Assembly: GCA_023418925.1 (NCBI GenBank)
Contig: JAEZYS010000010.1
Location: 72,431-136,430 of the forward strand
Source of the DNA: Bacillota bacterium
Lineage (GTDB): Bacteria > Bacillota > Clostridia > Oscillospirales > Ruminococcaceae
DNA: 64,000 nt
Direction of reading: 5' to 3'
Position 1 is the stretch's first letter, and each line of letters opens with the position of its first letter. This document shows positions 28,361 through 37,519 of this stretch, one piece after another. The position numbers and the translations under genes are program-made. Below the pieces are notes generated by a model. It was not told the origin of the DNA and searched no databases. It saw only the letters and a program-made list of their open reading frames with translations.

Positions 28361-29065
28361 ATGAAAAGAATACTTGTTTGTGAAGATGAAGATGTTATAA
28401 GGGATTTTGTTGTTATCAACCTTCAGCGCGCAGGTTATGACGTTGTTGACGTCAACTGCGGTGAAGAAGCTCTCAGGGTTTTTGAAGAAGAAAACGGCAA
28501 CTTTGATATAGCACTGCTTGATATCATGATGCCTGGAATAGACGGATTCCAGGTCTGCAAGGCTCTCCGTAAAAAGAGCAGTACACTTGGCATAATCATG
28601 CTCTCAGCAAAATCGCAGGAAATGGATAAGGTAAGCGGTCTTATGATAGGCGCAGATGATTACATCACAAAGCCTTTCTCTCCATCAGAACTTACAGCAA
28701 GAATTGACGCTATCTACAGACGTGTAAATATGTCTTATGTAAAGGAAACAGAAGAAGAAGTATCTACAATTGAATCAGGCCCGTTTGTACTTAACCTCAA
28801 AAGCAGAACTGTAACCAAAAATGGCGAGCTTATTGACCTTACACAGGTAGAATATCAGATTCTTGAATACTTCCTTAACAATCAGAACACCGCTCTTGAT
28901 CGCTCAAGCATACTTAATCATATCTGGGGTGAAAACTATTTCGGAGACGATAAAATCGTTGACGTAAACATAAGAAGAATAAGAATGAAAATTGAGGATG
29001 AGCCATCAAACCCGAAGTATATCTCAACTATCTGGGGATTCGGATATAAGTGGTCAGCTAAGTAA
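28361..29065 (+). CDS. OmpR/PhoB-family response regulator
   Basis: A DNA-binding response regulator of 234 residues. The receiver domain has the acidic pocket CEDED, phospho-acceptor Asp54 in LLDIMMPG, and the lysine in ITKPFSP. The C-terminal winged helix runs from about 135 to 232. ATG 28361 is 7 nt from AGGAGG; GTG 28355 is too close to it. It lies between the lipoprotein and its cognate kinase. The target genes are unknown. Confidence 0.93.
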   Translation: MKRILVCEDEDVIRDFVVINLQRAGYDVVDVNCGEEALRVFEEENGNFDIALLDIMMPGIDGFQVCKALRKKSSTLGIIMLSAKSQEMDKVSGLMIGADDYITKPFSPSELTARIDAIYRRVNMSYVKETEEEVSTIESGPFVLNLKSRTVTKNGELIDLTQVEYQILEYFLNNQNTALDRSSILNHIWGENYFGDDKIVDVNIRRIRMKIEDEPSNPKYISTIWGFGYKWSAK

Positions 29066-29124
29066 TTCAGCATCTATACTTAATTTTTAGAAAGGAGCTT
29101 CTCCGCAGGAGGAACGTTGTTGCT

Positions 29125-30531
29125 ATGAAAAAATATGGTATTACCCAGCGCTGGCTTGTAAACTGCCTTGGCGTTATAACAATTATTCTCGTTGCCGTTC
29201 TTCTTGCCTGCTCTTTTTTTACTAAACAGTTTTACTATGACAGCGCCAAACAGACTATATCCTCAAATATACAGATGGTATCTCATCAGCTTAGAAAGTC
29301 ATTTGAGGATTCCCCTTCAACGTTTTCATCAGAAGTGCGTGGAGTAATTGAGGGTTGGGCATACAAAGATACAATGGAACTTATGGCAATAAACAAAAAG
29401 GGGAATATCGTACTTACCTCTTCAGGCTTTGCACCATCGTACAGCCAGGATATGAAGGATTATTATGAAGCCCTTGAAACAGGATCAGACGGTTTTTATA
29501 TCGGACCACTTTCCTCTGGGGAAATGTGTATGTCTGCAACAGTACTTATACCTGAAAGCACATCTGAATATACAGCAATAAGAATTATCACTTCACTTGA
29601 GGGAGTAAATGCTCATATCCACACAGTAATTTTTGCTCTTGCTGCAACATGTGCGAGCGTTGTTTTTCTGATAAGTATTTCAGGACTTTTCTTTGTAAAG
29701 TCAATTATCCTTCCTATCAGGGAACTTGAAATTACAGCAAAGAAACTTTCTGAAGGAGATTTCTCGGCAAGACTTGCAAAGAAAAATGATGATGAAATTG
29801 GTGAACTCTGCGATATTTTCAACAAAATGGCAGAAGAGCTGTCGCAGTCAGAAAACATGAAAAACGAGTTTATTTCAAGTGTTTCTCATGAACTAAGAAC
29901 TCCGCTTACAGCAATAAAGGGCTGGAGTGAAACTATTTCATCTATGCCTGAGGATTCCGCTGCCATAACAAAGGGAATGCGTGTAATCGGAAGTGAAACT
30001 GACCGCCTTTCACAGATGGTTGAGGAACTTCTTGATTTTTCAAGGATACAAAGCGGACGTTTTACTCTGCATAAGGGTACAATAGATATCCTTGCAGAAC
30101 TTGGTGACGCCGTTCTGATATATACAGAAAAAGCAAAGGGTGACAATATCAAGGTTGTATATGACGAGCCTGATATGCTTCCATTTGTATACGGGGATAA
30201 GAACAGACTTCGTCAGGTTTTCATCAACGTTATTGACAACGCCATCAAGTATTCAGATAAGGGCGGATTGATTTCAATCCAGGCATCAATGCGTGATGAT
30301 ACCCATATACAGATTGACATTTCTGACAAAGGCTGCGGAATAAGCCCCGAGGATCTTCCTAAAATTAAGACAAAATTTTACAAGGCAAACCATACAAGGC
30401 GAGGTTCTGGTATCGGTCTTGCAGTTGCAGATGAAATAATTACTATGCATGATGGTATGCTGAATGTTTTCAGTGAACAGGGAGTAGGAACAACAGTAAC
30501 AATAATTCTGCCGGTTCAGCAGAAAAAGTAA
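29125..30531 (+). CDS. Sensor histidine kinase
   Basis: A membrane histidine kinase of 468 residues. Two membrane segments (about 12-32 and 165-190) flank an external sensor domain of some 130 residues. A HAMP domain, the phospho-acceptor His255 in VSHELRTPL, N box NVIDNAIKYSD and G box GSGIGLAVADE follow. It pairs with the response regulator just upstream. The signal is unknown; the upstream lipoprotein may take part. Confidence 0.93.
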   Translation: MKKYGITQRWLVNCLGVITIILVAVLLACSFFTKQFYYDSAKQTISSNIQMVSHQLRKSFEDSPSTFSSEVRGVIEGWAYKDTMELMAINKKGNIVLTSSGFAPSYSQDMKDYYEALETGSDGFYIGPLSSGEMCMSATVLIPESTSEYTAIRIITSLEGVNAHIHTVIFALAATCASVVFLISISGLFFVKSIILPIRELEITAKKLSEGDFSARLAKKNDDEIGELCDIFNKMAEELSQSENMKNEFISSVSHELRTPLTAIKGWSETISSMPEDSAAITKGMRVIGSETDRLSQMVEELLDFSRIQSGRFTLHKGTIDILAELGDAVLIYTEKAKGDNIKVVYDEPDMLPFVYGDKNRLRQVFINVIDNAIKYSDKGGLISIQASMRDDTHIQIDISDKGCGISPEDLPKIKTKFYKANHTRRGSGIGLAVADEIITMHDGMLNVFSEQGVGTTVTIILPVQQKK

Positions 30532-30545
30532 GAGGACGAATTATT

Positions 30546-31031
30546 ATGAGAAGAAAAGACAGACAAGTCACAGATATTAATGAAATTGAAAGTATTTTAA
30601 AGCTTTGCAGGACATGCCATCTCGGAATGATTGACGGTGATATTCCGTATGTTGTTCCGTTAAGTATTGGTTATGAGATTGATGATGACGATGTTCTGAC
30701 ACTGTATTTCCATTCTGCATATGAGGGCAGAAAACTCGATATACTGAAAGCAAACAACAAAGTCTGCTTTGAACTGTGCTGTGAAGGAAAGCCTCTCATT
30801 GCAGATGTTCCGTGTAATTCAGGATATTTTTTCTCGAGTGTAATCGGAAACGGCAAAGCTTTATTTGTTGATGATACAGAAGAAAAATGCAGGGCGCTGA
30901 CATTGATTTTTCAGCATCAGTCTAGCAAGGATGTTGAATTTACGCCTGCTCAGGCTGAAACAGTATGCATTTTTAAAGTAATTTCCACAGATTTTACGGG
31001 CAAAAGAAAACCAATGCCAAGTAATACTTGA
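30546..31031 (+). CDS. NimA-like pyridoxamine-5-phosphate-oxidase-fold flavoprotein
   Basis: A small flavin-binding split-barrel protein of 161 residues. The start MRRKDRQ, the segment LGMIDGDIPYVVPLSIGYE and the later HSAYEGRKLDIL are typical of the NimA/5-nitroimidazole-reductase group. These proteins reduce small molecules with FMN, and some give nitroimidazole resistance; the native substrate is usually unknown. It starts 14 nt after the kinase gene and may be in the same transcript. Confidence 0.85.
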   Translation: MRRKDRQVTDINEIESILKLCRTCHLGMIDGDIPYVVPLSIGYEIDDDDVLTLYFHSAYEGRKLDILKANNKVCFELCCEGKPLIADVPCNSGYFFSSVIGNGKALFVDDTEEKCRALTLIFQHQSSKDVEFTPAQAETVCIFKVISTDFTGKRKPMPSNT

Positions 31032-31033
31032 AT

Positions 31034-31075
31034 AAGGAGGATTTATTCACCCATTGATGAATAAAAGATAAGATG
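31034..31075 (+). promoter_or_regulatory. Ribosome binding site with intervening hairpin
   Basis: AAGGAGG (31034-31040) is 32 nt from ATG 31073. TTTATTCA (31042-31049) can pair with TGAATAAA (31058-31065), leaving an effective spacing of about 8 nt. A 4-codon frame (ATG 31057 to TAA 31071) also ends just before the ATG. Confidence 0.5.
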
Positions 31076-32032
31076 AGCAAAGAAAAAAACAGCTTTAAAT
31101 CAAAAATCGGCGGACAGGCTCTAATAGAAGGCATTATGATGAGAGGTATTCATGTTGCCTCTATGGCATGTCGTATGCCAGACGGTTCAATTGACGTTGA
31201 AACATGGCCGATAAGAAACGGTAAGGATGCTCCTTGGTATGCTAAAACACCCTTTATAAGAGGATGCTATAATTATATTGTTTCTCTTGCAGAGGGTTAT
31301 AAATGCATGATGAAATCAGCAGATAAAACAATTCCTGATGATGAGGCAGAGTCTGAATCAAAGTTTGAAAAATGGCTTGATAAAAAGCTTGACGAAAAGA
31401 AAATGGAAAAGCTTATGCCTGTTCTCACAGGTATCACTGTAGTATTTTCACTTGTGCTAACAATCTGCCTGCTTAAATTTCTGCCAATGTGGCTTTCATC
31501 TTTCTTAGGCTACCTCGGCGCAGGAGATGTTATAAAGACAATTTCAGAAGCTGTAATAAAGATACTTATTATTGTGGGATATATGTGGGCAATTTCATTT
31601 ACAAAGACTATTAAAACCACATTTATGTATCACGGCGCAGAACATAAATCCATTGCCTGCTATGAAGCAGGCGAAGAGCTTACTGTTGAGAATATAAGAA
31701 GGCATACACGTTTCCATCCACGCTGCGGAACAAGTTTTATTATCATAACTGTTTTTATAGCAATTGTTGTCGGAATGTTTCTTCCATGGACAAATATATG
31801 GGTAAGATTTGGTATGCAGCTTCTTCTCCTTCCTGTTGAAATTGCTGTTGCATATGAAATTATAAAGATTGCAGGAAGATACACAAATATATTTACAAAG
31901 ATTATCTCCGCACCGGGTATATGGTTACAGCATATCACTACAAAGGAACCTGATGACAAGCAGATTGAAATTGCTATTGCAGCACTTGAACCTTGTATTC
32001 CAAAAGAGGATAAGAGTGAAGATAAATGGTAA
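31073..32032 (+). CDS. DUF1385 (YqhQ-like) membrane protein
   Basis: A membrane protein of 319 residues in the DUF1385 family, shown by the N-terminal signature KIGGQALIEGIMMRG. Membrane segments lie at about 120-140, 160-180, 217-240 and 243-265. HGAEHKSIACYE and HPRCGTSFI carry conserved His and Cys that could bind metal. Function is not established. DUF1385 next to prmC is a conserved clostridial order, and here the genes overlap by 7 nt. Confidence 0.88.
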   Translation: MSKEKNSFKSKIGGQALIEGIMMRGIHVASMACRMPDGSIDVETWPIRNGKDAPWYAKTPFIRGCYNYIVSLAEGYKCMMKSADKTIPDDEAESESKFEKWLDKKLDEKKMEKLMPVLTGITVVFSLVLTICLLKFLPMWLSSFLGYLGAGDVIKTISEAVIKILIIVGYMWAISFTKTIKTTFMYHGAEHKSIACYEAGEELTVENIRRHTRFHPRCGTSFIIITVFIAIVVGMFLPWTNIWVRFGMQLLLLPVEIAVAYEIIKIAGRYTNIFTKIISAPGIWLQHITTKEPDDKQIEIAIAALEPCIPKEDKSEDKW

Positions 32033-32904
32033 TATCGGCACTTGCTGAAGAAATCAAAATCTCTCTAAAAAATGCAGGAATTGAAGAATACGAATTCGAA
32101 TCAAGGTGCATTATCGAAGATTTACTCGGGCTTGACCCTGTTCATGCAATCATGTGCAGTGATAAGGAATGTCCTCCTGAAAAGGAAAAAGCCATCCGCA
32201 CATTGCTTGAAAAGCGAATAAGCGGACAGCCTTTGCAGTATCTTCTCGGCGAATGGGAGTTTTACGGCTACAAGTTCAAAGTCGGCGAAGGTGTTCTTAT
32301 ACCACGCCCTGACACAGAAACTCTCGTAGATACTGTTATAGAACATTTCAAAAAAGCTAACATACCGAACCCGAGAATTGCTGACCTTTGCAGCGGCAGC
32401 GGTTGTATAGCTGTTACGCTTAAAAAACAGATACCGTCCAGCAAAATGTATGCAGTTGAGTTATCCTCGGAAGCAATGCCTTATCTTACTGAAAATATTT
32501 GCCGCAACAATGCCGCAGTTACCATACTCAAGGGTGACATTACAGACGGAAAAATGCTTGAAAACTTTTGTGACCCTGAAAACACAGGAGATTTTCTGAA
32601 GCTTGATTGCATAGTATCAAATCCGCCGTATCTTACTGCCGATGAAATGAACTCCTTACAGAAAGAGGTTTCCTTTGAACCGAAAATGGCTCTTGCTGGC
32701 GGAACAGACGGCTTGAAATTCTATAAAATCATATCATGCCTTTGGAAACAAGTTCTTGCAGATGGTGGGTTTTTAGCTTTTGAAATCGGATATGAGCAAG
32801 GTGAAGCTGTAAGCAGGATTCTTTCTGACAATGGGTTCACTGATATAAAGATAGCAAAGGATCTTGCAGGTCTTGACAGAGTTGTAAGCGGAATAAAAAG
32901 CTGA
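32026..32904 (+). CDS. prmC: Release factor glutamine methyltransferase
   Basis: Methylates the GGQ glutamine of peptide chain release factors. The 292-residue protein has an N-terminal helical domain, the SAM-binding motif DLCSGSGCIAV and the catalytic NPPYLT. The prfA gene that often lies beside it is absent here. A repeat element begins 12 nt after the stop and may provide the transcript end. Confidence 0.93.
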   Translation: MVISALAEEIKISLKNAGIEEYEFESRCIIEDLLGLDPVHAIMCSDKECPPEKEKAIRTLLEKRISGQPLQYLLGEWEFYGYKFKVGEGVLIPRPDTETLVDTVIEHFKKANIPNPRIADLCSGSGCIAVTLKKQIPSSKMYAVELSSEAMPYLTENICRNNAAVTILKGDITDGKMLENFCDPENTGDFLKLDCIVSNPPYLTADEMNSLQKEVSFEPKMALAGGTDGLKFYKIISCLWKQVLADGGFLAFEIGYEQGEAVSRILSDNGFTDIKIAKDLAGLDRVVSGIKS

Positions 32905-32916
32905 TCAAGCATAAAA

Positions 32917-33160
32917 AAGTTCGCCCGCCTTTCAAGGCGGCGGGGTTGAGGGGCAGAGCCCCCATTGCTGTCCGCAGACAGCGAAACACTCCCGTAACCC
33001 CGCAATGCACAAAAAATATAAAAACCGCAAAGTAATTATAACGGACAAACTAATCTAGTCCGAAATTGCATTGCGGTTTTCTTTTGTATCCTAACACATT
33101 TGTCCTCTTAACACAAGCACAACAGCGCAGCGTATTGTGTTTGTGTTAAGACACGCTAAA
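32917..33160 (+). repeat. Multi-hairpin repeat element, copy 1
   Basis: Begins AAGTTCG 12 nt after the prmC stop and points with prmC. Module A (32917-33005) holds three hairpins: CCGCC-TTTCAA-GGCGG, GGGG-CAGA-GCCCC and CTGTC-CGCA-GACAG. Module B (about 33021-33086) is AAAACCGCAA...TTGCGGTTTT with an inner CGGAC/GTCCG stem and a T-run, so it can terminate transcription. Module C (33107-33150) is a 44-nt hairpin with core CACAACAGCGCAGCG and an 11-bp outer stem starting CTTAACACAA. A short tail GCTAAAGTA follows. Confidence 0.8.
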
Positions 33161-33268
33161 GTATAGTGGTACAAAGAGCTTTAAAGAATGTTGTTATTAT
33201 CACTAAATACTATAAAAGCGAAAAAGGCAATATGATACTATCCGCTTATTTAGAAATAGTTATCTTTG
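33161..33268. other. Spacer between repeat copies 1 and 2
   Basis: About 110 nt of AT-rich sequence between two converging repeat copies. I see no gene in it. Confidence 0.5.
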
Positions 33269-33469
33269 TTTTAAACAGTCCACTGGACTGTTTAAAAGGC
33301 AAAATCATTGAGGCGAAAACAAAGGAGAGCGGTCTTGTCCGCTCTCCTCGAAAAGCTGTCGCTTTTCTCACCTTTTCCCCGTTCTTTTTGATTAGAATAT
33401 TTCGCCGTCTGCGGACGGCGATGGGGGCTCTGCCCCTCAACCCTGCCGCCTTGAAAGGCGGGCGAACTT
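33269..33469 (-). repeat. Multi-hairpin repeat element, copy 2
   Basis: On the minus strand it begins AAGTTCG 4 nt after the stop of the DUF4317 gene and points with that gene. Module A (33469-33405) is nearly identical to copy 1 but differs by compensated changes (CCGTC/GACGG for CTGTC/GACAG). It then differs from copy 1: GAGAAAAGC...CTTTTC, GGAGAGCGG/CCGCTCTCC with T-rich tail, and a palindrome at 33297-33269 with 14-bp arms. Copy 5 shares this second half. Confidence 0.78.
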
Positions 33470-33473
33470 CCCT

Positions 33474-34637
33474 TTATACCCCTGCTGTTGAAAGCTCTTT
33501 CTGTTCTGTTTCAAGCCTTGTATTCAACCCGTTTATAACAATATTAGGATCTTCAATGTCAATAATCAGACATCTTCTGCCGTTCATCACGCTTGTTCTG
33601 ATTTTGTCAGTTGCGTCTTTCTTTATGTTTATTGTGATATCAGGAATCTGAACTACTGTCTTGTTTTCAACAAGATTTGACGCTGTAAGTCCGACCTCTC
33701 CGACAGTTTCCTTATACACAGCACTCAATCCCTCAAGCTGCTCCTCGCTTACTCCTACATCTGTAAGGATATGGTGAAGCTTTTTGTCGTCAACAACAGT
33801 AAGCTCTGTTTCATGCTTGCCATGTTCTACTGTTTCAATTATCTTCTCATTAACCTTTGTGATTACAGTATAGTCAAGATCATCGCCAAGCACATTTTCA
33901 AGCACCTGCTGGAATTTCTGTTTTTCATTCAGAGGTGTCATTATGTATTCACAGCCAAGAACATTTTCAACTATCGAAGTGTTAGGCTTGTTAGGAGTTT
34001 TTGTATAATACATAACATGGTTCACATCAGGACTTCTGTCGCTGAAAACAGGATAAAGAAATCCGTCCGTCGGAACTCTGCTGATAATCATATCTGTGTT
34101 CGATTTCTTCTGAATCGAATTGTCCTCTTCATTTATAAACAATCCATCGTCTCCTGTGTTTACAGGACATATTGCAGTAATTATAAAATTGTATTCCTCA
34201 GAAGCATCGCCATCAAAATCATCATTCCTGTTTTTCTTCCTGATACTGTAACAACAATGCGCAGAAATTACTGCAAAAGCAGTATCACAGGCAGTATTTG
34301 AAATAATGTGCCCAAGGAAATTGTCGGCAAATTCCTCATCCTTAAATCTGCTTTTCAGCACAGAATAGAACAATACCTGCGTTCCATCCTCTTCGTATGC
34401 TTCCCTCGGAAACTGATACTCAATAATCCCCTTTCCAAGAGTTCCTGCAAGTACCTTTCTGAGCATCTCCATTATGACAGCACCCTCATCCTCCTGAATA
34501 AGGCTGAACAGTCTTATAGATTTACAGTTGATGTTTTTCTGAACGTCTGCATATGCAGTAAGAACATTGTTTATTGTGAAAAAACTGCTGTTCTCACAAA
34601 AGTTTTTCCTGATTTCATTAAGTTCCTTTTTATTCAT
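33474..34637 (-). CDS. DUF4317 family protein
   Basis: A soluble acidic protein of about 387 residues whose start MNKKELNEIRKNF and overall pattern match DUF4317, a family of clostridia with no known function. No signal peptide, membrane segment or catalytic motif is visible. ATG 34637 is preferred for this family start. GGGAGGTG lies about 23 nt upstream, separated by GCGG-GTTT-CCGC, which could fold and leave about 10 nt. The open frame continues up to TTG 34667, but that lies inside the Shine-Dalgarno sequence. Repeat copy 2 follows the stop. Confidence 0.8.
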   Translation of the reverse strand: MNKKELNEIRKNFCENSSFFTINNVLTAYADVQKNINCKSIRLFSLIQEDEGAVIMEMLRKVLAGTLGKGIIEYQFPREAYEEDGTQVLFYSVLKSRFKDEEFADNFLGHIISNTACDTAFAVISAHCCYSIRKKNRNDDFDGDASEEYNFIITAICPVNTGDDGLFINEEDNSIQKKSNTDMIISRVPTDGFLYPVFSDRSPDVNHVMYYTKTPNKPNTSIVENVLGCEYIMTPLNEKQKFQQVLENVLGDDLDYTVITKVNEKIIETVEHGKHETELTVVDDKKLHHILTDVGVSEEQLEGLSAVYKETVGEVGLTASNLVENKTVVQIPDITINIKKDATDKIRTSVMNGRRCLIIDIEDPNIVINGLNTRLETEQKELSTAGV

Positions 34638-34779
34638 AATCCATGCGGAAACCCGCACACCTCCCAAGTTAAAGTAGAAATAATTATAACATATTTAAAG
34701 ATTAAAATCCAGAATATTATAATACATAAATAAAAATAAAAATGTTAAAGGTATTTTGTAATATTTATCTAATTTTCTA

Positions 34780-34808
34780 TTGTAAATTCATTTAAATTAT
34801 GGTAGAAT
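34780..34808 (+). promoter_or_regulatory. Promoter of the hydrogenase-like chemoreceptor
   Basis: TTGTAA (34780-34785) and TAGAAT (34803-34808) are 17 nt apart with a TGG extension. Confidence 0.65.
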
Positions 34809-34869
34809 AAACTAATTGCGAATTTACATCTATCATTTAACATATTGATTTTCATCAGGAGGAAAAGGT

Positions 34870-36807
34870 ATGATACTTTATGACCCTCAAAAATGTGTAG
34901 GATGCAATTCCTGTATAAGAATTTGCCCTGCACCAAAAGCAAACAGAACGGAACTTTGCTCTGACGGAAGGCTCATCATAAATATTGATGACAAAAGTTG
35001 CATAAAATGCGGGCAATGTATAAAGGCCTGCAGTCATAATGCAAGAACTTATACAGATGATACCGACAAATTCTGGAATGACTTTAAATCAGGAGAAAAA
35101 ATCAACCTGATTGTTGCCCCTGCAGTAAAAATAGCCTTTGATGGCTACTGGCGACATGTTCTGAATTACTTCAAAATGAATGGTTCGGGGAAAATTTATG
35201 ATGTCAGCCTTGGAGCAGATATATGTACATGGGCTCACCTCAGATATGTTGAAAAGAATCCTAACGCAAAAATCATCTCTCAGCCTTGTGCTGCTATTGT
35301 CAATTATATTGAAAAATATAATACAAAGCTTATCCCTAGCCTCTCCCCTGTACAAAGTCCAATGCTTTGTACAGCAGTATATATGAAAAAATACAATAAC
35401 ATTCCCGGCAAAATTGCTGCCCTGTCCCCTTGTGTAGCTAAAAAGGATGAGTTTGTAGACACAGGGCTTGTTGACTATAACGTTACTTTTGATCATCTTC
35501 AGAAGAAAATGATTCAAGAAGGTATCAACATCAAGGACAAAATGTTCAGCTCCAACTCCAAGATTTTTTGTGAATTTGAATTTGATGAATGTCAGGGTAT
35601 AGTTGGCTCAATTTATCCTCGTCCAGGAGGATTAAAGGATAATCTGCTTATGCATAATCCCGATCTTAAGGTCATTAACTCAGAAGGCGTAGCACGTGTA
35701 TATGCTGATCTGGATCAATATGCGGATGAAAACAATAAAAACAAGCCTCAGGTATTTGATGTTCTTTCATGTGTGTTCGGATGCAATTCCGGCCCTGGAA
35801 CTGGTCAGGAATACAGCGTATTTGCTATGGACACAGTTATGAATGACGTTGAGAAATATTCCAAAGGCACAAGAAATAAAAAAGGTGTTTCAGGAAAAAG
35901 CAAGCAACTCTCCGAATTTGACAAAAAGCTTAAAATTGATGATTTCCTGCGTACTTATCAGAATAAGAATGTAAATATGCAGCTCCCATCAAAAGCTGAA
36001 ATTGCACGTGCCTTTGCAAAACTTCATAAGGTCACAGATACTGAAAAGCATTTTGACTGCCACGCCTGCGGCCACAAAACCTGTGAAGAGATGGCAATTG
36101 CTATATGCAACGGTCTTAACATGCCTGAAAACTGTGCTCAGTATGCAAAATTCAAGCTTAGTGAACAGCATCAGCATATCAAAGAGATTAATAACAGTAT
36201 CGTTGAAATAAACAAACAGCTTGAATCTGTTACAAATGTTCTTATGCTGAATATTTCAGATGTTGATGGACATGTAAGAAGTATCAGTGAATTAAGTGAT
36301 ACAAGCTGTCAAGAAATGAATGAGCTTTCTGAACATATTAACAACCTCCGTGAACTTAGTGTTGATATAAACTCAGCAATGAAGTCAATCAATACAAGCG
36401 TTGCAGGATATAATAAAATGACTGATGATATCACTGATATTTCCCAGCAGACACATATCCTTGCCATTAATGCAAGCGTTGAAGCTGCTCGTGCAGGAAT
36501 GGCGGGAAAGAGCTTTGCAGTTGTTGCTGACGAAGTAAGACGTCTTGCACAACATTCTCAGGACTCTGTCAGCAAAGCATTAAGCAACAATGAGTTTATT
36601 AGCGCAGATATTGCAAATGTTACAAGCATTGCAGAAACACTTAGCAGTATGGTAGCAACACTTCTTGAAGCTGTTGAACATCTTGACGCAAATATAAGTT
36701 CAACTTCTGAAAGAGGAATTGCAATTACAGAAGCCATGAAAAATGTAAGTGCAGTTTCCGAACAGGTAAACAGACTTATCAGTCAGTCTCAGGCAATGAT
36801 ACAATAA
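34870..36807 (+). CDS. Soluble chemoreceptor with FeFe-hydrogenase-like sensor domain
   Basis: A 645-residue cytoplasmic signalling protein. Two 4Fe-4S motifs ([24 protein letters not shown]) precede a domain like the H-cluster domain of FeFe-hydrogenases. The four cluster-ligand cysteines are present: Cys140 (SQPC), Cys188 (SPCVAKKDE), Cys301 and Cys305 (SCVFGCNSG). A further Fe-S motif (Cys397, 400, 405 and a later Cys) leads into a methyl-accepting signalling hairpin with the tip [18 protein letters not shown] (about 523-540). There is no membrane segment. It probably senses H2 or redox state and signals to CheA; catalysis is unlikely. AGGAGG lies upstream. No che gene is in the window. 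Confidence 0.85.
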   Translation: MILYDPQKCVGCNSCIRICPAPKANRTELCSDGRLIINIDDKSCIKCGQCIKACSHNARTYTDDTDKFWNDFKSGEKINLIVAPAVKIAFDGYWRHVLNYFKMNGSGKIYDVSLGADICTWAHLRYVEKNPNAKIISQPCAAIVNYIEKYNTKLIPSLSPVQSPMLCTAVYMKKYNNIPGKIAALSPCVAKKDEFVDTGLVDYNVTFDHLQKKMIQEGINIKDKMFSSNSKIFCEFEFDECQGIVGSIYPRPGGLKDNLLMHNPDLKVINSEGVARVYADLDQYADENNKNKPQVFDVLSCVFGCNSGPGTGQEYSVFAMDTVMNDVEKYSKGTRNKKGVSGKSKQLSEFDKKLKIDDFLRTYQNKNVNMQLPSKAEIARAFAKLHKVTDTEKHFDCHACGHKTCEEMAIAICNGLNMPENCAQYAKFKLSEQHQHIKEINNSIVEINKQLESVTNVLMLNISDVDGHVRSISELSDTSCQEMNELSEHINNLRELSVDINSAMKSINTSVAGYNKMTDDITDISQQTHILAINASVEAARAGMAGKSFAVVADEVRRLAQHSQDSVSKALSNNEFISADIANVTSIAETLSSMVATLLEAVEHLDANISSTSERGIAITEAMKNVSAVSEQVNRLISQSQAMIQ

Positions 36808-36815
36808 TATACATA

Positions 36816-36842
36816 AAAATGAGCCTTTTCGGCTCATTTTTT
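36816..36842. terminator. Bidirectional terminator
   Basis: AAAATGAGCC pairs with GGCTCATTTT around TTTTC, with T-runs on both strands. It abuts the stop codon of the minus-strand SOD-like gene. Confidence 0.85.
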
Positions 36843-37335
36843 ATTTTATTATATTTATATCCCCACAGGCAATTTTCTCCCCGGAGTTTCCTGACGGTTG
36901 CGTAGTGAAATCATCTGCATTTCTGTGTATTACAACAGTTCTTGAAATTATATCCTCGATTACAAATCTTGTTGTTAGAAAGCATGAGAATGCATATCCC
37001 GCATTTTCAAACAAAGGCGGCATATCTCCGGCATGTTTAGGATGTTCACATCTGTATGGATTATAATGCCCCAGTGTATCATAGAAATAATCATTCTCGT
37101 TTCCTGTGCAGCTCTCTCCTTCATGTATATGTATTCCAAAAACACCTGCTCCACAATTATTCTTGCTGTTTGGAAGTCCCATTACATCACAGCATACAAG
37201 AACTCCTAAGGGAGTATTGTAAAACAGTACCTTACCAAGGATATCAGGATACTGTGGATTGCCTGTAATGACAGCTATTGCGTTTGGACGGCTCCTCAGC
37301 TTTTCTGTCAGAAATCTAAGCTTATTTGACTGCAT
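36841..37335 (-). CDS. Cu/Zn superoxide dismutase-like protein
   Basis: A 164-residue protein of the SodC fold without a signal peptide. Metal-site residues are in GIHIHEG, GHYNP, CEHPKHAGD and VVIHRNADD, and the end TTQPSGNSGEKIACG is diagnostic. The cysteines GESC and IACG could form the usual disulfide. The zinc loop is about six residues shorter than in classical enzymes (His-Pro-Lys-His-Ala-Gly-Asp), so zinc binding may differ. ATG 37335 follows AGAAAGG by 12 nt. A cytoplasmic location in an anaerobe is unusual; it may be a SOD-like protein with another role. Confidence 0.85.
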   Translation of the reverse strand: MQSNKLRFLTEKLRSRPNAIAVITGNPQYPDILGKVLFYNTPLGVLVCCDVMGLPNSKNNCGAGVFGIHIHEGESCTGNENDYFYDTLGHYNPYRCEHPKHAGDMPPLFENAGYAFSCFLTTRFVIEDIISRTVVIHRNADDFTTQPSGNSGEKIACGDINIIK

Positions 37336-37519
37336 CCATCTCACACCTTTCTGCCTGCATTATAATAATTTTATGTTTTGGATAAATAAATTAATACACA
37401 TAACAGAAACTTTTATTTAATTGTCATTGTTTATAGTGTCGAATTATGTTATAGTTTTTAATTATAGCCAATAATTGAAAGGATTTGCTTTTAATACGGA
37501 AGCATAAAAAATTATAGAT

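Noticed and set aside
34870..36807. Catalytic hydrogenase
   Set aside because: H-cluster cysteines are kept but the flanking catalytic residues differ and a chemoreceptor signalling domain follows.
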